Source: Haplomitrium mnioides
Taxonomy: Eukaryota; Marchantiophyta; Haplomitriopsida; Calobryales
Direction: 5' to 3'
Assembly: GCA_049999725.1 (NCBI GenBank)
Contig: JBNGIS010032195.1
Location: 1 to 33,262, forward strand
Length of the DNA stretch: 33,262 nt
Shown: positions 18,497 through 28,789 of the stretch, one piece after another
Layout of the letters: each line of letters opens with the position of its first letter
Numbering within the stretch: the stretch's first letter is position 1
The notes under the pieces: model-generated
Databases searched by the model: none
What the model was told of the DNA's origin: nothing
Seen by the model: only the letters and a program-made list of their open reading frames with translations
Program-made: the position numbers and the translations under genes

Positions 18497-19529
18497 ATGG
18501 ATGCTAACTCCAATAATCTTGAAGAAAGAGTGTAGATGATAGCAAAGTTGGAAGAGCTTCAAGCAGCTCTTATAGCAAGCCAACAACAAACAAACATGTT
18601 GATGGCAGAAAGAGTGAAAATGCAACTACAACAAGAAAGTGGAGAAGGAAGTCGAGATATGTTACTTTAGAAAATGAGCAAGTCGTGCAAAGTAGAGCCC
18701 TATAGAGGAAGTTGTACAGTTGGCATCGTAGAAGAATAGGTCTATTGAATGGAGGTTCACATGTCATATTATCCAAATGCTTCGGATTTGGAGAAAGGAT
18801 TGTTTACAAGATCATTCTTAACAGAGCATGCATCAATATAGCAATAAGGTTGGGAGTGACAGAAAAATACACGAGGAGAAAACTTTTGTGGAGTAGTTTA
18901 AAAGAAGGTTTGTTCCAAAATTTTAAAGCGGTGGATTCTATATTGACTGCAAGAACGAAGCTTTGGAAGTTGGAGCAGTAAGGAAGCGTTGCAAGATACA
19001 TTCAGGAATTGCAAAGCTTGCAAGCTCAAATCGAAGATATGAGTCTAGCGGAGGCCATTGACAAATTTTTGCAAGGGTTAAGGAGAAAGATTAGAGGAGA
19101 GGTTATGATGCGTAACCTAAAAGACGTAAATAAAGCCATTTCATTTGCTCAATGAATTGAAGGGACACTCGGAATTGTGCAAATTGGAGGAAACTATAAA
19201 CCCATGCCTATAAAGTTGGGGAATATGAGAAGAAGAGAGTTTCATCGCCCAAATCACCAACAAAGGAGACCACAACATACTAATGAAAATTGGATGGATG
19301 ATCGACAAGAAACTCGAACATGCTACAATTATGGTCAAGTAGGACACATTGCACCAAATTATAGAGCAATACGACAAAATCAAGGGCGAGTATTTCGGCG
19401 GCCGCTTCATAATATCAACAATGAAGGAGATGAAGAAGGTCAGGAAAACGAGGGGCACTAGTAAAAAACCTCGTGGTTTTGCTAAGATGAAGAAGAAAGG
19501 TAAGAAAAGCATCTATTATATAGAAAAAC
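18497..19529 (+). pseudogene. Gag of element A (capsid domain and decayed zinc knuckle)
   Basis: The start is taken as ATG 18497, opening MDANSNNLEERV. A Gln/Glu-rich coiled-coil-like segment follows (about 18535-18650). The capsid core is recognisable in RFVPNFKAVDSI, RTKLWKLEQ, SVARYIQELQSLQAQIEDMS and DKFLQGLRRKI (18900-19100), the retrotransposon gag family pattern. The zinc knuckle at about 19318-19360 reads CYNYGQVGHIAPNY: the first Cys and the His remain, but the second and last Cys are Tyr (TGT/TGC to TAT, G-to-A changes). Several stops, for example 18536-18538 and after WKLEQ, and at least one frame change make it non-functional. A basic tail runs to the insertion point of D at 19529. 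Confidence 0.8.
19525..19529 (+). repeat. Left target-site duplication of element D (AAAAC)
   Basis: AAAAC precedes D; the right copy is 22145-22149. It fixes both ends of D to the base. Confidence 0.9.
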
Positions 19530-19989
19530 TGTCACACCTCTCCTTTAGACCTTAACCTCCAAAGGTGCCACTTTGGAAGGCAAGGGCGGACAAAACAGAG
19601 ATTCAGGTTCTTTATGAGATGGCCTCACTGCCAGTTATCTCTTTGAGGTCTTGAAGAAGCTCCTCTTCACCTTACAGACCTTTCCACTTATCAACAATCA
19701 CTTCAATACCAATCGTGCTTATTCACACAAAATTCTAAAGTACACACATACAAATCTGAAGCACTTCTGGTGGCAGTCCAAAGTATATTTCAAGGATCCA
19801 AAATTGGACCCAAACACCTTGCTTACAAAATAGGATCAAAGTCCAAGATCCGAAATACAAAGAGGCAATGTCTATCGCTCTGACTCCCTCTTCACAGGGT
19901 TTTCCCAAGTCCCGAACAAGCTGAAATATAGGTATACTCCAAATATGAAGTGCTTATCAAGAAATACAAACAAAAGGCAAAACTAATTA

Positions 19990-19991
<2 letters not shown>

Positions 19992-20032
<41 letters not shown>
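19992..20032. repeat. (AC)n microsatellite, about 20 units, inside D
   Basis: An uninterrupted AC/CA run lies between TTAAT and GCGCTCC. The corresponding part of the B LTR has no such run, so it arose after the families separated. Confidence 0.97.
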
Positions 20033-20033
<1 letters not shown>

Positions 20034-21164
20034 CGCTCCGCCACTTGTTTTCTGATTCCAAACGACCTTGGCGACGCAAGATCTGACCTTCAACAACGAC
20101 AACAATGTATTCCCCTCAACGTCACAGGATCTGACCTTCCCAATAGACTTCTCTCCTCATCACCCAACAACTCCAACCTTCCTTCAATCTCTTACCCATG
20201 CACCACGTCTACATAGTTTTTCAACTTCCCTCGCGAGAAGCCTTGAATTTACTTCCTCATGATCAAAAGAGGTCTTTTTTAACTTCAACCTCTGGAAGAA
20301 AATCCTCTCGACTACTGGCCACACACTCCACCCCGAACCTCAAATGGATCTTCTCCACAGTGCGCGGGCACTAACGCAACCACTCTTCTCTTGGCTCCAC
20401 TTGAGAGATTAGACCAGAAATGCACTCTGAGCGTCCTTGGGATTGATGCTCTTGCATGGTCAATGCTGAGATGACCCCAAGATCCCCCCTTGGCAGCCTC
20501 TCCCGAATTCAAGACTGAAAGAACTCCCTTCAGCTTCAAGTATTGATTCATCTCCGAATGTTGGTCCACCTGCAGCGATGAGTATACTTAGATCGCTTGA
20601 GCCTCTAGAACTCCCCGCCCAACGATTCTCAGCGCCCCTCCAGTCCACCTCCACCCTGCTAGCCCCCTACACGAGTCCACTTGCTTCAAGTGAAGCTTCA
20701 TTGGAATTCTCTCCTCCCTTCCTCGCTGCATGTTCCTATCCGAGATCGCTTTCGCGCCTCTAGTTTGCATACACACCAACCCCCTCAACATTGTAGTGCC
20801 TCCATCTATACCCCTCCGTCCTTCGTCTTCTTACGTTTTCGTTTCTAACCGTTTTGGTAGTTTTACGTGGTGACACCTATCTATACTATTTGAGGAATGA
20901 TTCAAAGTCAATTTTCAGTTTTGAAGTTCATTGACGCAAGTTCCGAAGTATTCCGTAGACAAGTTAGCTCGATGTTGCATATTCCGTACATTGGAACCAA
21001 AGAAGTAGCCTTGAATGAGATAAGAATTGAAGGAGATAATATCCGAATAGATCGTGGCCGATGAAGCCCAGAATGATCGGTCCGCAAGAGTGAGGTCAGT
21101 AGAGATCCGATGCTAGGGTTTGAAGAGATATAATTTGCAGTCTGGTGAGTCCGAAGAGAACCAT

Positions 21165-21512
21165 GGATTTGCTGAGTCCGAAGTTGATCGTGGAACCTTT
21201 GAATCTGAAGTTAACCACGGAGCCGATCCAAAGTGCGCATCCTCCGTTGTCTTCAAAGGAGAAGTTGGACCGCCACTGAGAACCTGGGTTCCGAAGTTGA
21301 CTGTAGGACACGTCCAAAGTATTCCACGGACTGGGAGTCCGATGATAACCGCGGAACCACTGAGTCCAAAGTTGACCACAGCATCCGAAGTTGACCACAG
21401 AACCGCTACATCCAAAGTTGACCGCGGACCTGCTCCGAAGTGTGATGTCCGCTGTCGTTTTCTAAGTGGAAGTTGGACCGTCATTAGACCTCGGGCTCCG
21501 ACGTTGACCTGA
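21165..21512 (-). repeat. Irregular cluster of a 24-bp motif with TTGACC cores in D
   Basis: On the plus strand the unit is close to GAGTCCGAAGTTGACC followed by RCGGAACC. About eight to eleven recognisable copies stand at uneven spacing, for example near 21173, 21203, 21290, 21361, 21385 and 21409. On D's own strand the unit contains GGTCAACTTCGGA, the core of the three 85-bp units in the LTRs of B. TTGACC is the W-box recognised by plant WRKY factors. Confidence 0.7.
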
Positions 21513-22149
21513 CTGGAAGGGACTCTGTCCGCGTATTCCTTCAGAAGAGATTCTGACCTCCCTTTCTTCCGATACTTTCCTCGGAACCACCAAGCAATCT
21601 TTTAGAAGGCTGAAATGGATTCAGATCCTGGTGGAGCCCATCAACGTCGAGGGAAACGGAGCGTCCTCCGAGCCCTAGTGTCGTCGCTGCCTCACGAGGG
21701 TCGTCGCCTTTGCTCTTCTGCTTCCAATTGTTTCCCTGTCGTGCTGGGCACCTTCTATCTCCATGGTTACTACTTTCGTTGGTCTTCCGATAGTTTTGAT
21801 GCAACCCCTCACCTTATCTACGGCCCCTCTCTTCTGGTGTTGAATCTTTGATTAATGTCCCGCTCCATTGACCTTATTCATCTAGCCTTGTATCTTCCTC
21901 CTCTTCTGATGTCGCTCTTTCTTCCACCTCCTTGCTCAATACCTCTGGCAAGCCTCCCTTCCTTCCCTGTCACGGTCCCGATTCCACTCTTTGGATCGGA
22001 TAGTCTAGGCAACCAGCTCTTACGTATTGTTATGCGATGATCCGCTTCTTGCGGGGTACCTTAGACTCCAAGAGTGGAGCAATGCTCCAATGTTGCTTCC
22101 GATTCCAAAGAATCTTCAATAGCGCCTCATGTCACCGGTTGACAAAAAC

Positions 22150-22703
22150 AGAAAAATGGAGGGTTGATTGTGGTTAATAGATGGATGGAAGAATCTGCAA
22201 TGAGAGTTTTGGTGGACTCCAAAGCACAAGAAAATTACTTATCATGAGCGATAGCATTGAAGTTGAAGTTGCTCTTTGAAAAAGAAGAGCATGAAGTGGT
22301 GAAAATGGCAAATGACCACAACAAGTCTATTGAACGACTATCTCAAAGTATAGCTTTACACATGGGTAACTATAAAGAGAAGTTGGAGTGGAAGATCACA
22401 ACATTAGCAAGATATAACGTTATTCTTGGAATGAAGTGGCTACGAAGATATAATCCGCAAGTAGATTGGAGAAAGAAGACACTCACAACATCTCAATGGA
22501 AGATGATTCGGAGAGATCAAGTACGATCTCATTCAAGACACCTACCTCTATATGTGATTAGAGCAAATACGATTAAAAAGCAAGATATGGTGTTTTTAGT
22601 ACTCATACATAAGCTTAATATTGACAAGGAGGACTCAAATCATTGTGTTCCACATGAGTTTCAAAGTGTTTTGAATGAGTTTTATAATGTTAAAACCCAA
22701 TGA
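22150..22703 (+). pseudogene. Aspartic protease region of element A
   Basis: The frame shows VLVDSKAQENYLS, the place of the retroviral-type protease active site, normally (L/I)(V/I)D(S/T)G(A/S)xxx(F/Y)(I/L)S. The Asp and Ser are present but the Gly is Lys. Downstream YNVILGMKWLRRYNP is the conserved protease-to-polymerase linker pattern (Y.VILGM.WL..YNP). The linker runs to 22703, where the reverse transcriptase continues in another frame, overlapping from 22675. One stop lies just after ENYLS. Protease activity would be lost from the active-site change alone. Confidence 0.75.
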
Positions 22704-23390
22704 TTTGCCTCCAAAACAATGCATTGATCACAAGATTGAGGTCATTCCAAGAAGTACTCCACTGTGCAAAGCACCATATTGTTTTCCTCCTCATGAATTG
22801 GAGGAATGCAAATCTCAGATTATGGAATTGTTGGAAAATAGATTCATTCAACCAAGCATTTCTCCTTATGATGCACCAGTACTATTTGTAAAAAAGAAGG
22901 ATGGGAGTATTAGAATGTGCATTGACTATCAAGCACTCAATCAACAAATAGTGAAAAATAAATATCCATTGCCGAGGACGGATGATTTATTTGATCAACT
23001 TCAATGAGAAAATTACTTTACAAAATTGGACTTGAGAAGCGGATATAATCAAATCCGAATCGTGAAAAAAGATGTGCAAAAAACAATGTTTCGAAGTCGA
23101 TATGGGCATTTTGAATATCTTGTTGTGCATTTTGGATTAACTAATGCTCCTACAACATTTATGAGTCTTATAAATGATAATTTTTTATCTTATTTAAATA
23201 AGTTTGTTATTGTTTTTTTGGATGATATTCTCATCTACAACAAGAGTCTTCAAGAACATCAACAACATCTTCGTACAGTATTAAAGGTACTTCAAAACCA
23301 CAAGCTATATGTGAAGATGTTCAAATGTAAAATTAGAAAGAGGGAGGTTGACTACTTGGATCAATGTGTAAGTGCATCATGAATCTAAGT
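22675..23390 (+). pseudogene. Reverse transcriptase of element A
   Basis: Motifs in order are [72 protein letters not shown], a TMFRSRYGHFEYLV stretch, FGLTNAPTTF and VFLDDILIYNKS with the catalytic DD. This is a typical Ty3/gypsy polymerase with the first catalytic Asp (in KLDL) and both Asp of LDD kept. Stops at 23005-23007 and 23380-23382 interrupt it. All pieces keep the same frame, so only stop codons break it. Confidence 0.9.
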
Positions 23391-24045
23391 TACAGATGAG
23401 AAAGTGGAGGCAATTCAGAAGTGGGAAGCTCTTAGTGATCAAACACAACTAAGGGGATTTTTGGGTCTAATCGGGCTTTATCGTCGATTTGTGAAAGGTT
23501 TTGCACAAATAAGAGAACCATTAGCAAACTTGCTCAAGAAAAGTCACACATGGCTATGAGGAGCTGCAAAAGAGTTGGCATTCCAAGCATTGAAGAAATC
23601 ACTTTTTCATGCTTCTATTCTTAAATGGTATGATTCTAAACGACCAATCAAACTTTCGATGGATGGATTGGGAAAGGCTATTGGCAGAGTTTTGCAACAA
23701 GAATGGGAGGATGGTTGGCATCCTATTGCCTTCTTTTCTAGGAAGTTGAGCAACATTGAGCAAAACTACCACACTACAAAGCGAGAAGAATTGGCGATTG
23801 TGCTATCAACCAAACATTGGAAGCATTATATAGGAGATAAGAAGTTTATTTTCGAAACCAACCATAAACCTCTAATCTATCTAGAAACTCAAAATGAGCT
23901 CTTAAAATGACAGATTCATTGGGCGGAGTGACAACAATGGCTCCATATGAAGATGGTATATGTAGAAGGAAAATGACAAATTGTGCATGCCTTGACCCGC
24001 ATGTCTCAACTCAACATCTTGTCAGAAATCACAATTTATCCTACT
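23391..24045 (+). pseudogene. Connection and RNase H of element A
   Basis: LRGFLGLIGLYRRFVKGFA and the REPLANLLKK stretch form the end of the polymerase thumb/connection. RNase H follows: SMDGLGKAIGRVLQQ (first Asp), DGWHPIAFFSRKLS, NYHTTKREELAIV, FETNHKPLIYLETQ. The end is VYVEGK..., VHALTRM, in the place of the usual AD.LSR motif. Stops stand where the family has Trp or Arg (for example WL*GAAK, LLK*QIHWAE*QQW), which fits TGG-to-TGA and CGA-to-TGA changes. The frame is the same as reverse transcriptase. Confidence 0.88.
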
Positions 24046-25040
24046 TAGTGGATGGAAATGTTGGCTGCAATAAAAGAAGATAAGGAGATCATTGCCGCAA
24101 AACAAAAGAATCAAGTGAAAGAGGTGAGAGGATTGACTTTCTTCCAAGGCAAGGCATGGGTTCCTAATAATGTTAAGCTTTGCTCTGAGGTTTTGTATGA
24201 AGCACATGATTTGGAAATTGGTAGGCATGTTGGAATCGAGAAAACTTTGGACAATCTTCAACGAGTCTATTATTGGCCTAAGATACATCAAGATGTGGAG
24301 ACATATGTTTGGAGTTGTTTGGCTTGTCAACAAAACAAAGCAACAAATCTTAAACGTGGAGGTTTATTACAACTGTTTCTTATCCCAAATCGGTGATGAG
24401 AACATGTGAGTATGGATATTAAATGTGAGTCACCACGTACTTCTACGGGTTATGATGTTGTTGTTGTTTTTTAGACACACTTAGCAAAATGATTCATATT
24501 CGCTCGAATACCAAATCAGTGACAACACCGGAGTTAGCACGAATTTATTTAGAAGTAGTCTACTCTCATTATGGTATCTTCAAAGTGATTATCTACAACC
24601 GCGACACTCGATTTACCAACATATTTTGGCGTATAATATTTGGTCTTCTCAAAACCAAACTGGCTATGTCCACTACTAATCACCCTGAATCGGATGGTCA
24701 AACTGAACGGGCCAACCGCACCATCAAAGATATGTTGTGGGCTTTTACTTTGGAAGAACAAGAAAAATGGGATTGGTTGCTACCTCTTGTGGGGTTCTCT
24801 TACAATAACTCCATCAATAGCTCTACACGAGCCACAACTTTCTTTCTGATGTATGGTGAGCATCCAACTACTCTATCTAATCTTCATCTTGCATTGATCT
24901 CTAAGAGTTTAGCTGTCGATGATTTCCTCCATCAGTTACACTATGGCATCCAACGTGCCAAGGAAAAACTTGAAGTTGCTTGTAATTGCCAAAAAAAATG
25001 TCAATGCTCATCATCGCAAAGTAACCTTTGCTATAAGTGA
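24046..25040 (+). pseudogene. Integrase of element A (zinc-binding and catalytic core)
   Basis: The HHCC zinc-binding part is present: AHDLEIGRHVGIEKT, YYWPKIHQDV and CLACQQNK (about 24200-24345). The catalytic core follows. VSMDIKCESP carries the first Asp. NRDTRFTNIFW stands where the family has DRDTRF, so the second catalytic Asp is Asn (GAC/GAT to AAC, a G-to-A change). HPESDGQTERANRTI keeps the Glu. Then come YNNSINSSTRATTF and YGEHPT, usual in Ty3/gypsy. The frame changes between 24396 and 24489, and TGA/TAG stops occur near 24394 and 24472. The enzyme would insert new DNA copies; this copy is inactive. Confidence 0.88.
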
Positions 25041-25490
25041 CCAAGTATGGCTCTCTACATCCTATCTTCCTTTGCTTTGCTCTCGTAAGCTATCTGCTTG
25101 CTTTATTGGACCATTTGCTATTTCTGCTCGTATTGGTAAAGTGGCATATCAACTTTTTTTACCACCTTACATGAAGATTCATCATGTTTTTCATGTCTCT
25201 TTATTATGTGCTTTTGTACCTCGCTCTACCACCTTCACTTGTACCCAAGAACCCTCTCCACCACTTGAGCTTATTGATGGTCATGAGGAGTTTGAGGTGG
25301 AACAACTCTTGAAGAAACGCACATGTCGTTGAGGCCATCGTGAGATTGTGGAGTACTTGGTTTGTTGGAAAGGCTACCCTCTTTATGAAGCTACTTGGGA
25401 GTTATTGGAGAATTTGGCCAATGCCTCTACACTGTTCACTCTTTTGAGAACTCTCTTTCTCACAACAAGGATGTTGCCTCTTAAAAGAGG
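24919..25490 (+). pseudogene. Integrase C-terminal domain and chromodomain of element A
   Basis: ISDQVWLSTSYLP, KLSACFIGPFAISARIGKVAY and MKIHHVFHVSLL form the GPY/F-type integrase C-terminal domain. After a linker come EEFEVEQLLKKR, then GHREIVEYLVCWKGYP, EATWELLENLANA, a classical chromodomain that in chromoviruses directs integration to histone-marked chromatin. The aromatic residues of the fold (Y in EYLV, W in CWKGY, W in ATWE) are present. One TGA (25330-25332) replaces a residue before GHRE. The frame stays open to about 25490, next to the purine tract. Confidence 0.88.
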
Positions 25491-25496
25491 AGAGGA
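25483..25496 (+). promoter_or_regulatory. Polypurine tract of element A
   Basis: AAAAGAGGAGAGGA lies one base before the 3' LTR start TGTAAC (25498). This is the expected plus-strand priming site. Confidence 0.88.
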
Positions 25497-25497
25497 T

Positions 25498-26062
25498 TGT
25501 AACGATCACTAACTTTAATAAGCCATAGCTAAAAATAATGTCAACTATGTCTAGAAAGCTATTACTAAGTTAGAGTAGCAAAAAGCAATTGCTATTATAG
25601 AGAGTTGGACACGTGGCATGAAAAGAGAAAGTCAACAAATTAAGGTGAAAGAGGGAGTTTAGATAGACTACTTTAGAAGAGGATAAGTACACGTGAGAAC
25701 CGGAGAATTAAAATAAAGAGAAGGTTCTAAAGATAAGAACACGTGCTAGAAGGAGAACTAAAGAGATGGAAGATTCTAAGGATAAGAACACATGGCAGAA
25801 TGAGAACAAAAGTAAAGGGTGGTCCAATTAGAGTGAGAGAGAAAAGAGGGATCCAATTAGAAGAGGATAGGAAAGGAACCAATGGCGTTCCTCCACCTAT
25901 GTAAGCAAAGTGCTTTCTCTTAAGTAAATAAAGAAGGAAGAGTGTCTTGTTTGGCATCTCTTACCTTATGGGTTCTTAAAGTTCTTGTGCACTTCTCTTA
26001 TGCTAACTTGTATGATTTGTACTTATACTAACTTTTGTGTGTAATATAGGTGTATAGGTACG
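25498..26062 (+). repeat. 3' LTR of element A (about 565 bp)
   Basis: It begins TGTAACGATCAC directly after the purine tract and aligns with the split 5' LTR and with A'. By eye about one base in ten differs from the 5' LTR in the compared 215 bases. The exact end is eroded: GTGTATAGGTACGA stands where the 5' LTR has GTGTAGTGTTACA. Three perfect CACGTG palindromes are kept at 25610, 25690 and 25740, and a decayed CACATG at 25789. Confidence 0.9.
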
Positions 26063-26257
26063 AGTGGTCCAAATATGATGGTCCAACTTCTTTGTTGAAG
26101 AAGACGTCATGATGGCTTTCAAGACAACAGGTCTAAGAGAAGGGACCAATCAATAGATATAGAAAGAAACCAAATACGAATTAGTGACTTGAAAGAGGGA
26201 GGAACTACTAGGGTCGGGGGAGGTTTCCAAAATTGAAAGGAAGGAACATTTAGGGCC

Positions 26258-26690
26258 GACTAACTAGCAATGATTGATAAAAAAAAAACCAAAAACTAGC
26301 TAACACAACGATTGATAAGCGAAAGCCGAAAAACTAGCAACTTGCAATGCTCAATAGGGAAGAACCCATAACCAACGAGAACATCGACCACTAAGGTAGG
26401 GCCAAAAGTTACCAAGGAACATCCACCAAAAGGGAAGGGCTGAAAGCTACTAGGGATATTGGCCAAAAATGAAGAAACCCAGAACCTAACAAGCAACATT
26501 GGGCAAAAAGGAAGAAACTGAAAAACAAATAAGCAACATCGGTTGAGAAGAAAGAAACCAAAAAGCTATAAAATGACATCAAGCAAAGAGGAAGAATCAA
26601 ACGCTACTAAGGAATATTGGCCGATAAGAAAGAATCATAAGCCAATAAGAAAAATCAGATGATAATAAAGACGACATCAAGGACTGATGC
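26258..26690. repeat. Degenerate minisatellite, about 11 units of about 39 bp
   Basis: Successive units carry variations on CTAACAAGCAACATYGG, then a CCAAAARGGAAGAAACC-like part. Clear copies start near 26460, 26497 and 26538; more decayed ones lie from 26258 and on to 26690. Units vary from about 36 to 42 bases. Minus-strand ORFs across it are repeat translations. There are no conserved spacers of the CRISPR kind. Confidence 0.7.
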
Positions 26691-28600
26691 GACATAAGAG
26701 AACTAGTTCTCAAAGGAATACTTCAAAAAAAGTCATGGACCAATATTTAGATCCAAAGCTAGCCGACCTGATACAACCAAAATCAATGTCTCTACTTTAA
26801 GCATCACCATAGGGATCCACATGTCATTTCACTTAGGGTGCCAGATCAACGACTCTCAACAATGAGAACAACAAGACTACAGAGTCGAGACAAGGAGGAA
26901 GGGATACATCATGAGGAGTATGAGGATTGAAATACTAGGAGGATCAATGTTGTAATTTCAAGGAGAAGCAAGACTAGAACCGGAAACCAATCTAACAATC
27001 ATTTGCGAGTCCTCTCATTAAGTATGAACTTTATTCTCCTAGTGAAATGCAATTCAAGGAAGCACATGAAATCCCTACATTGCAAAATCTAAGATCCAAC
27101 TGATATCTAGCTAACCGGAATCCAATGAGCCAAAACCAATAGGCCAAAAGGTTAATTTGTGCAGCTGAGCCTTAAACCAACACACAACAAGGACTTTATT
27201 ACAAAAGAAAGGTTGATAACATAAGATAATACAAAGCTAGACTTCTTTTTTGGATGTAGTCCCTTTTTATGCTTAGTACAATGATAACTAAGCAGATCAA
27301 CAGAGAAGACATCACATAAGAAAAGATAGGCCCTTGTTTTCGAGGTTGGCCTTTTGTTTTATGCTTTGGTGTTATAATACAACACAGAGATGGACACTCG
27401 TACTCAAGAACAAAAAGACGCAGACACAACATATACTAACTAGATAACTTTTTGGGAATTTCCATTTGAGCAGCCGGTGAAACTTTGGGATGAGACTTCA
27501 ACAACATAGACCCTCTATTGAATATTTACATGAAGTTTTCATGATATTTACCATCAACACACGCATTCTCAAACTTTTTCCTCCTTCCAATCAATGTCAC
27601 CTTGATCAATTTTTGTCTTGTTGTTTTCTATACCTTCTTACTTTTGTTTTAATTGTAGAAAAGCAAAGTAACATCTTGACAATCAATTCACATTCAATTT
27701 CAAAGTGCATGTGGAATGAGTATTCTTAAGTCATTTTTCTCATATCTCTCATATCAACATTGCAACATTCCTCCAGCGATTCAGGGCAAGTTGCACTGCT
27801 AACTCTTGGATCTTTGTTGAATATGCACCATCACATTCACACCAACACACTCACATACTACATTTGCAACTCACAATCCTGAAAGAATTTTGCAAATCCA
27901 CAACACCCTACTCTCAAAATTGTCACCACACATACTGCTTCTTTTGCCCGACGTTTTTCTCAACTACATCCACCACCAAAGAGAGAAAAATTTCCTATTG
28001 ATTCATAGTTCAAATTATCTTGGATCGTCTTCATCATTTGTTCATCATTCCACCTTGTAAGAAATCTCCTATTTTCTTTCCTTTTGCTGACAAATACCCT
28101 TCACTGATCCAATTCTTGAGTGTTGATGAAGCTGGCTACCGGATCTCTTATTGTGCTTTGCATGTAGTTCCTTGATTTTACTTCTTAAATATGAACACAT
28201 AAATAGACCACTCATAAGAGAGAAAATACTTAAAACCTTCCCACAACCTCTTGAGTATGCTCACTACATTTGATCGATCAATTCTCTTGAAAGTCTTGAT
28301 AGTCGGTTGGCCTCTTGATCAAACTTGAGTCACTTTTATCCATACTTTCAATTTGAACATTGAATTCTATAGTGAAGCATAATTCCTAATATAAAAAATT
28401 CTAATCTTTTCAAATTCATTCCTATTCTACTGTTTGCTGAGGTTGATACAAAGGTGATAACAAATCGATTAAGATCCACTTGAGTTGTTGATGCACTAAT
28501 GTGCATCTAATTAACTTCATTTCTATGACTTCTGTGCTCTTTCAATTTCACACTTCTTGTTGATCTTCTATTGTAAGAGATCCTCCAACTTAAGCTTGAG
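26691..28600. other. Unassigned AT-rich sequence
   Basis: I find no coding motif, RNA gene or match to other parts of the window. The minus-strand element E begins just to the right, so its 3' untranslated region and LTR may lie here. With only one copy, the LTR cannot be delimited. Confidence 0.4.
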
Positions 28601-28636
28601 CGCCCCATGCAAAAGATTAGCTTGATGAAAAGGAAC

Positions 28637-28719
28637 GAGAAGGCTAAGGAACTAGAGAAATTGACATTGAGCTAAATAGTTGAGAAGGCTAAGGAACTAG
28701 AGAAACTGACATTTAGCTA
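28637..28719. repeat. Short direct repeat, 45-bp period
   Basis: GAGAAGGCTAAGGAACTAGA plus AAYTGACATTKAGCT occurs at 28637-28673 and again from 28682. Two neighbouring units differ at only two bases, so the duplication is recent compared with the surrounding decay. Confidence 0.85.
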
Positions 28720-28789
28720 TTGTAGACTAGCAAGTTGGTGTTATAAAGACTCAATACGACTTAGCCAATGTGCAATCGCAATTTGCAAT

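Larger units (their letters stand above)
19530..22144 (-). mobile_element. Element D: solo LTR of the B family, minus strand, inserted in A
   Basis: The insertion begins TGTCACACC and ends GGTTGACA, and AAAAC is duplicated at 19525-19529 and 22145-22149. Read on the minus strand, D aligns in order with the B LTR. Its start (TGTCAACCGGTG) matches TGTCAGCCAGTG. 20720-20560 matches the GTGGAC.GGAGGGGCGC block. 20350-20310 matches AAGTGGAGC...TAGTGCC. 20250-20228 matches GGCTTCTCGCGAGGGAAGTT. The end matches TAACTGGCA.G.GGCCATCTC. It is 2615 bp against 3.9 kb in B. No interior or second LTR is present, so it is a solo LTR left by recombination. ORFs in it, such as 21120-21512, are translated repeats. 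Confidence 0.88.
5234..26062 (+). mobile_element. Ty3/gypsy chromovirus A, split by nested insertions B and D
   Basis: Both LTRs begin TGTA(A/G) and the best-preserved copy ends GTTACA, giving the inverted terminus TGTAAC...GTTACA. Order on the plus strand: 5' LTR (5234-5461 and 17496-17837, interrupted by B), primer site, structured leader, a small pre-gag ORF, gag with a zinc knuckle, [solo LTR D], protease, reverse transcriptase, RNase H, integrase, chromodomain, polypurine tract, 3' LTR. The protease-RT-RNase H-integrase order and the chromodomain place it among Ty3/gypsy chromoviruses. Without B and D it is about 6.2 kb. It is dead: there are many stops, frame changes and a lost integrase Asp. 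I could not find a target duplication; the last bases of the 3' LTR are eroded. Confidence 0.9.

Noticed and set aside
21120-21512. 130-codon ORF with repeated SEVD/SKVD pieces
   Set aside because: It is the translation of the 24-bp repeat cluster inside solo LTR D.
28637-28719. 45-bp direct repeat as an LTR or target duplication of E
   Set aside because: Two adjacent copies with no element between them; simply a local tandem duplication.
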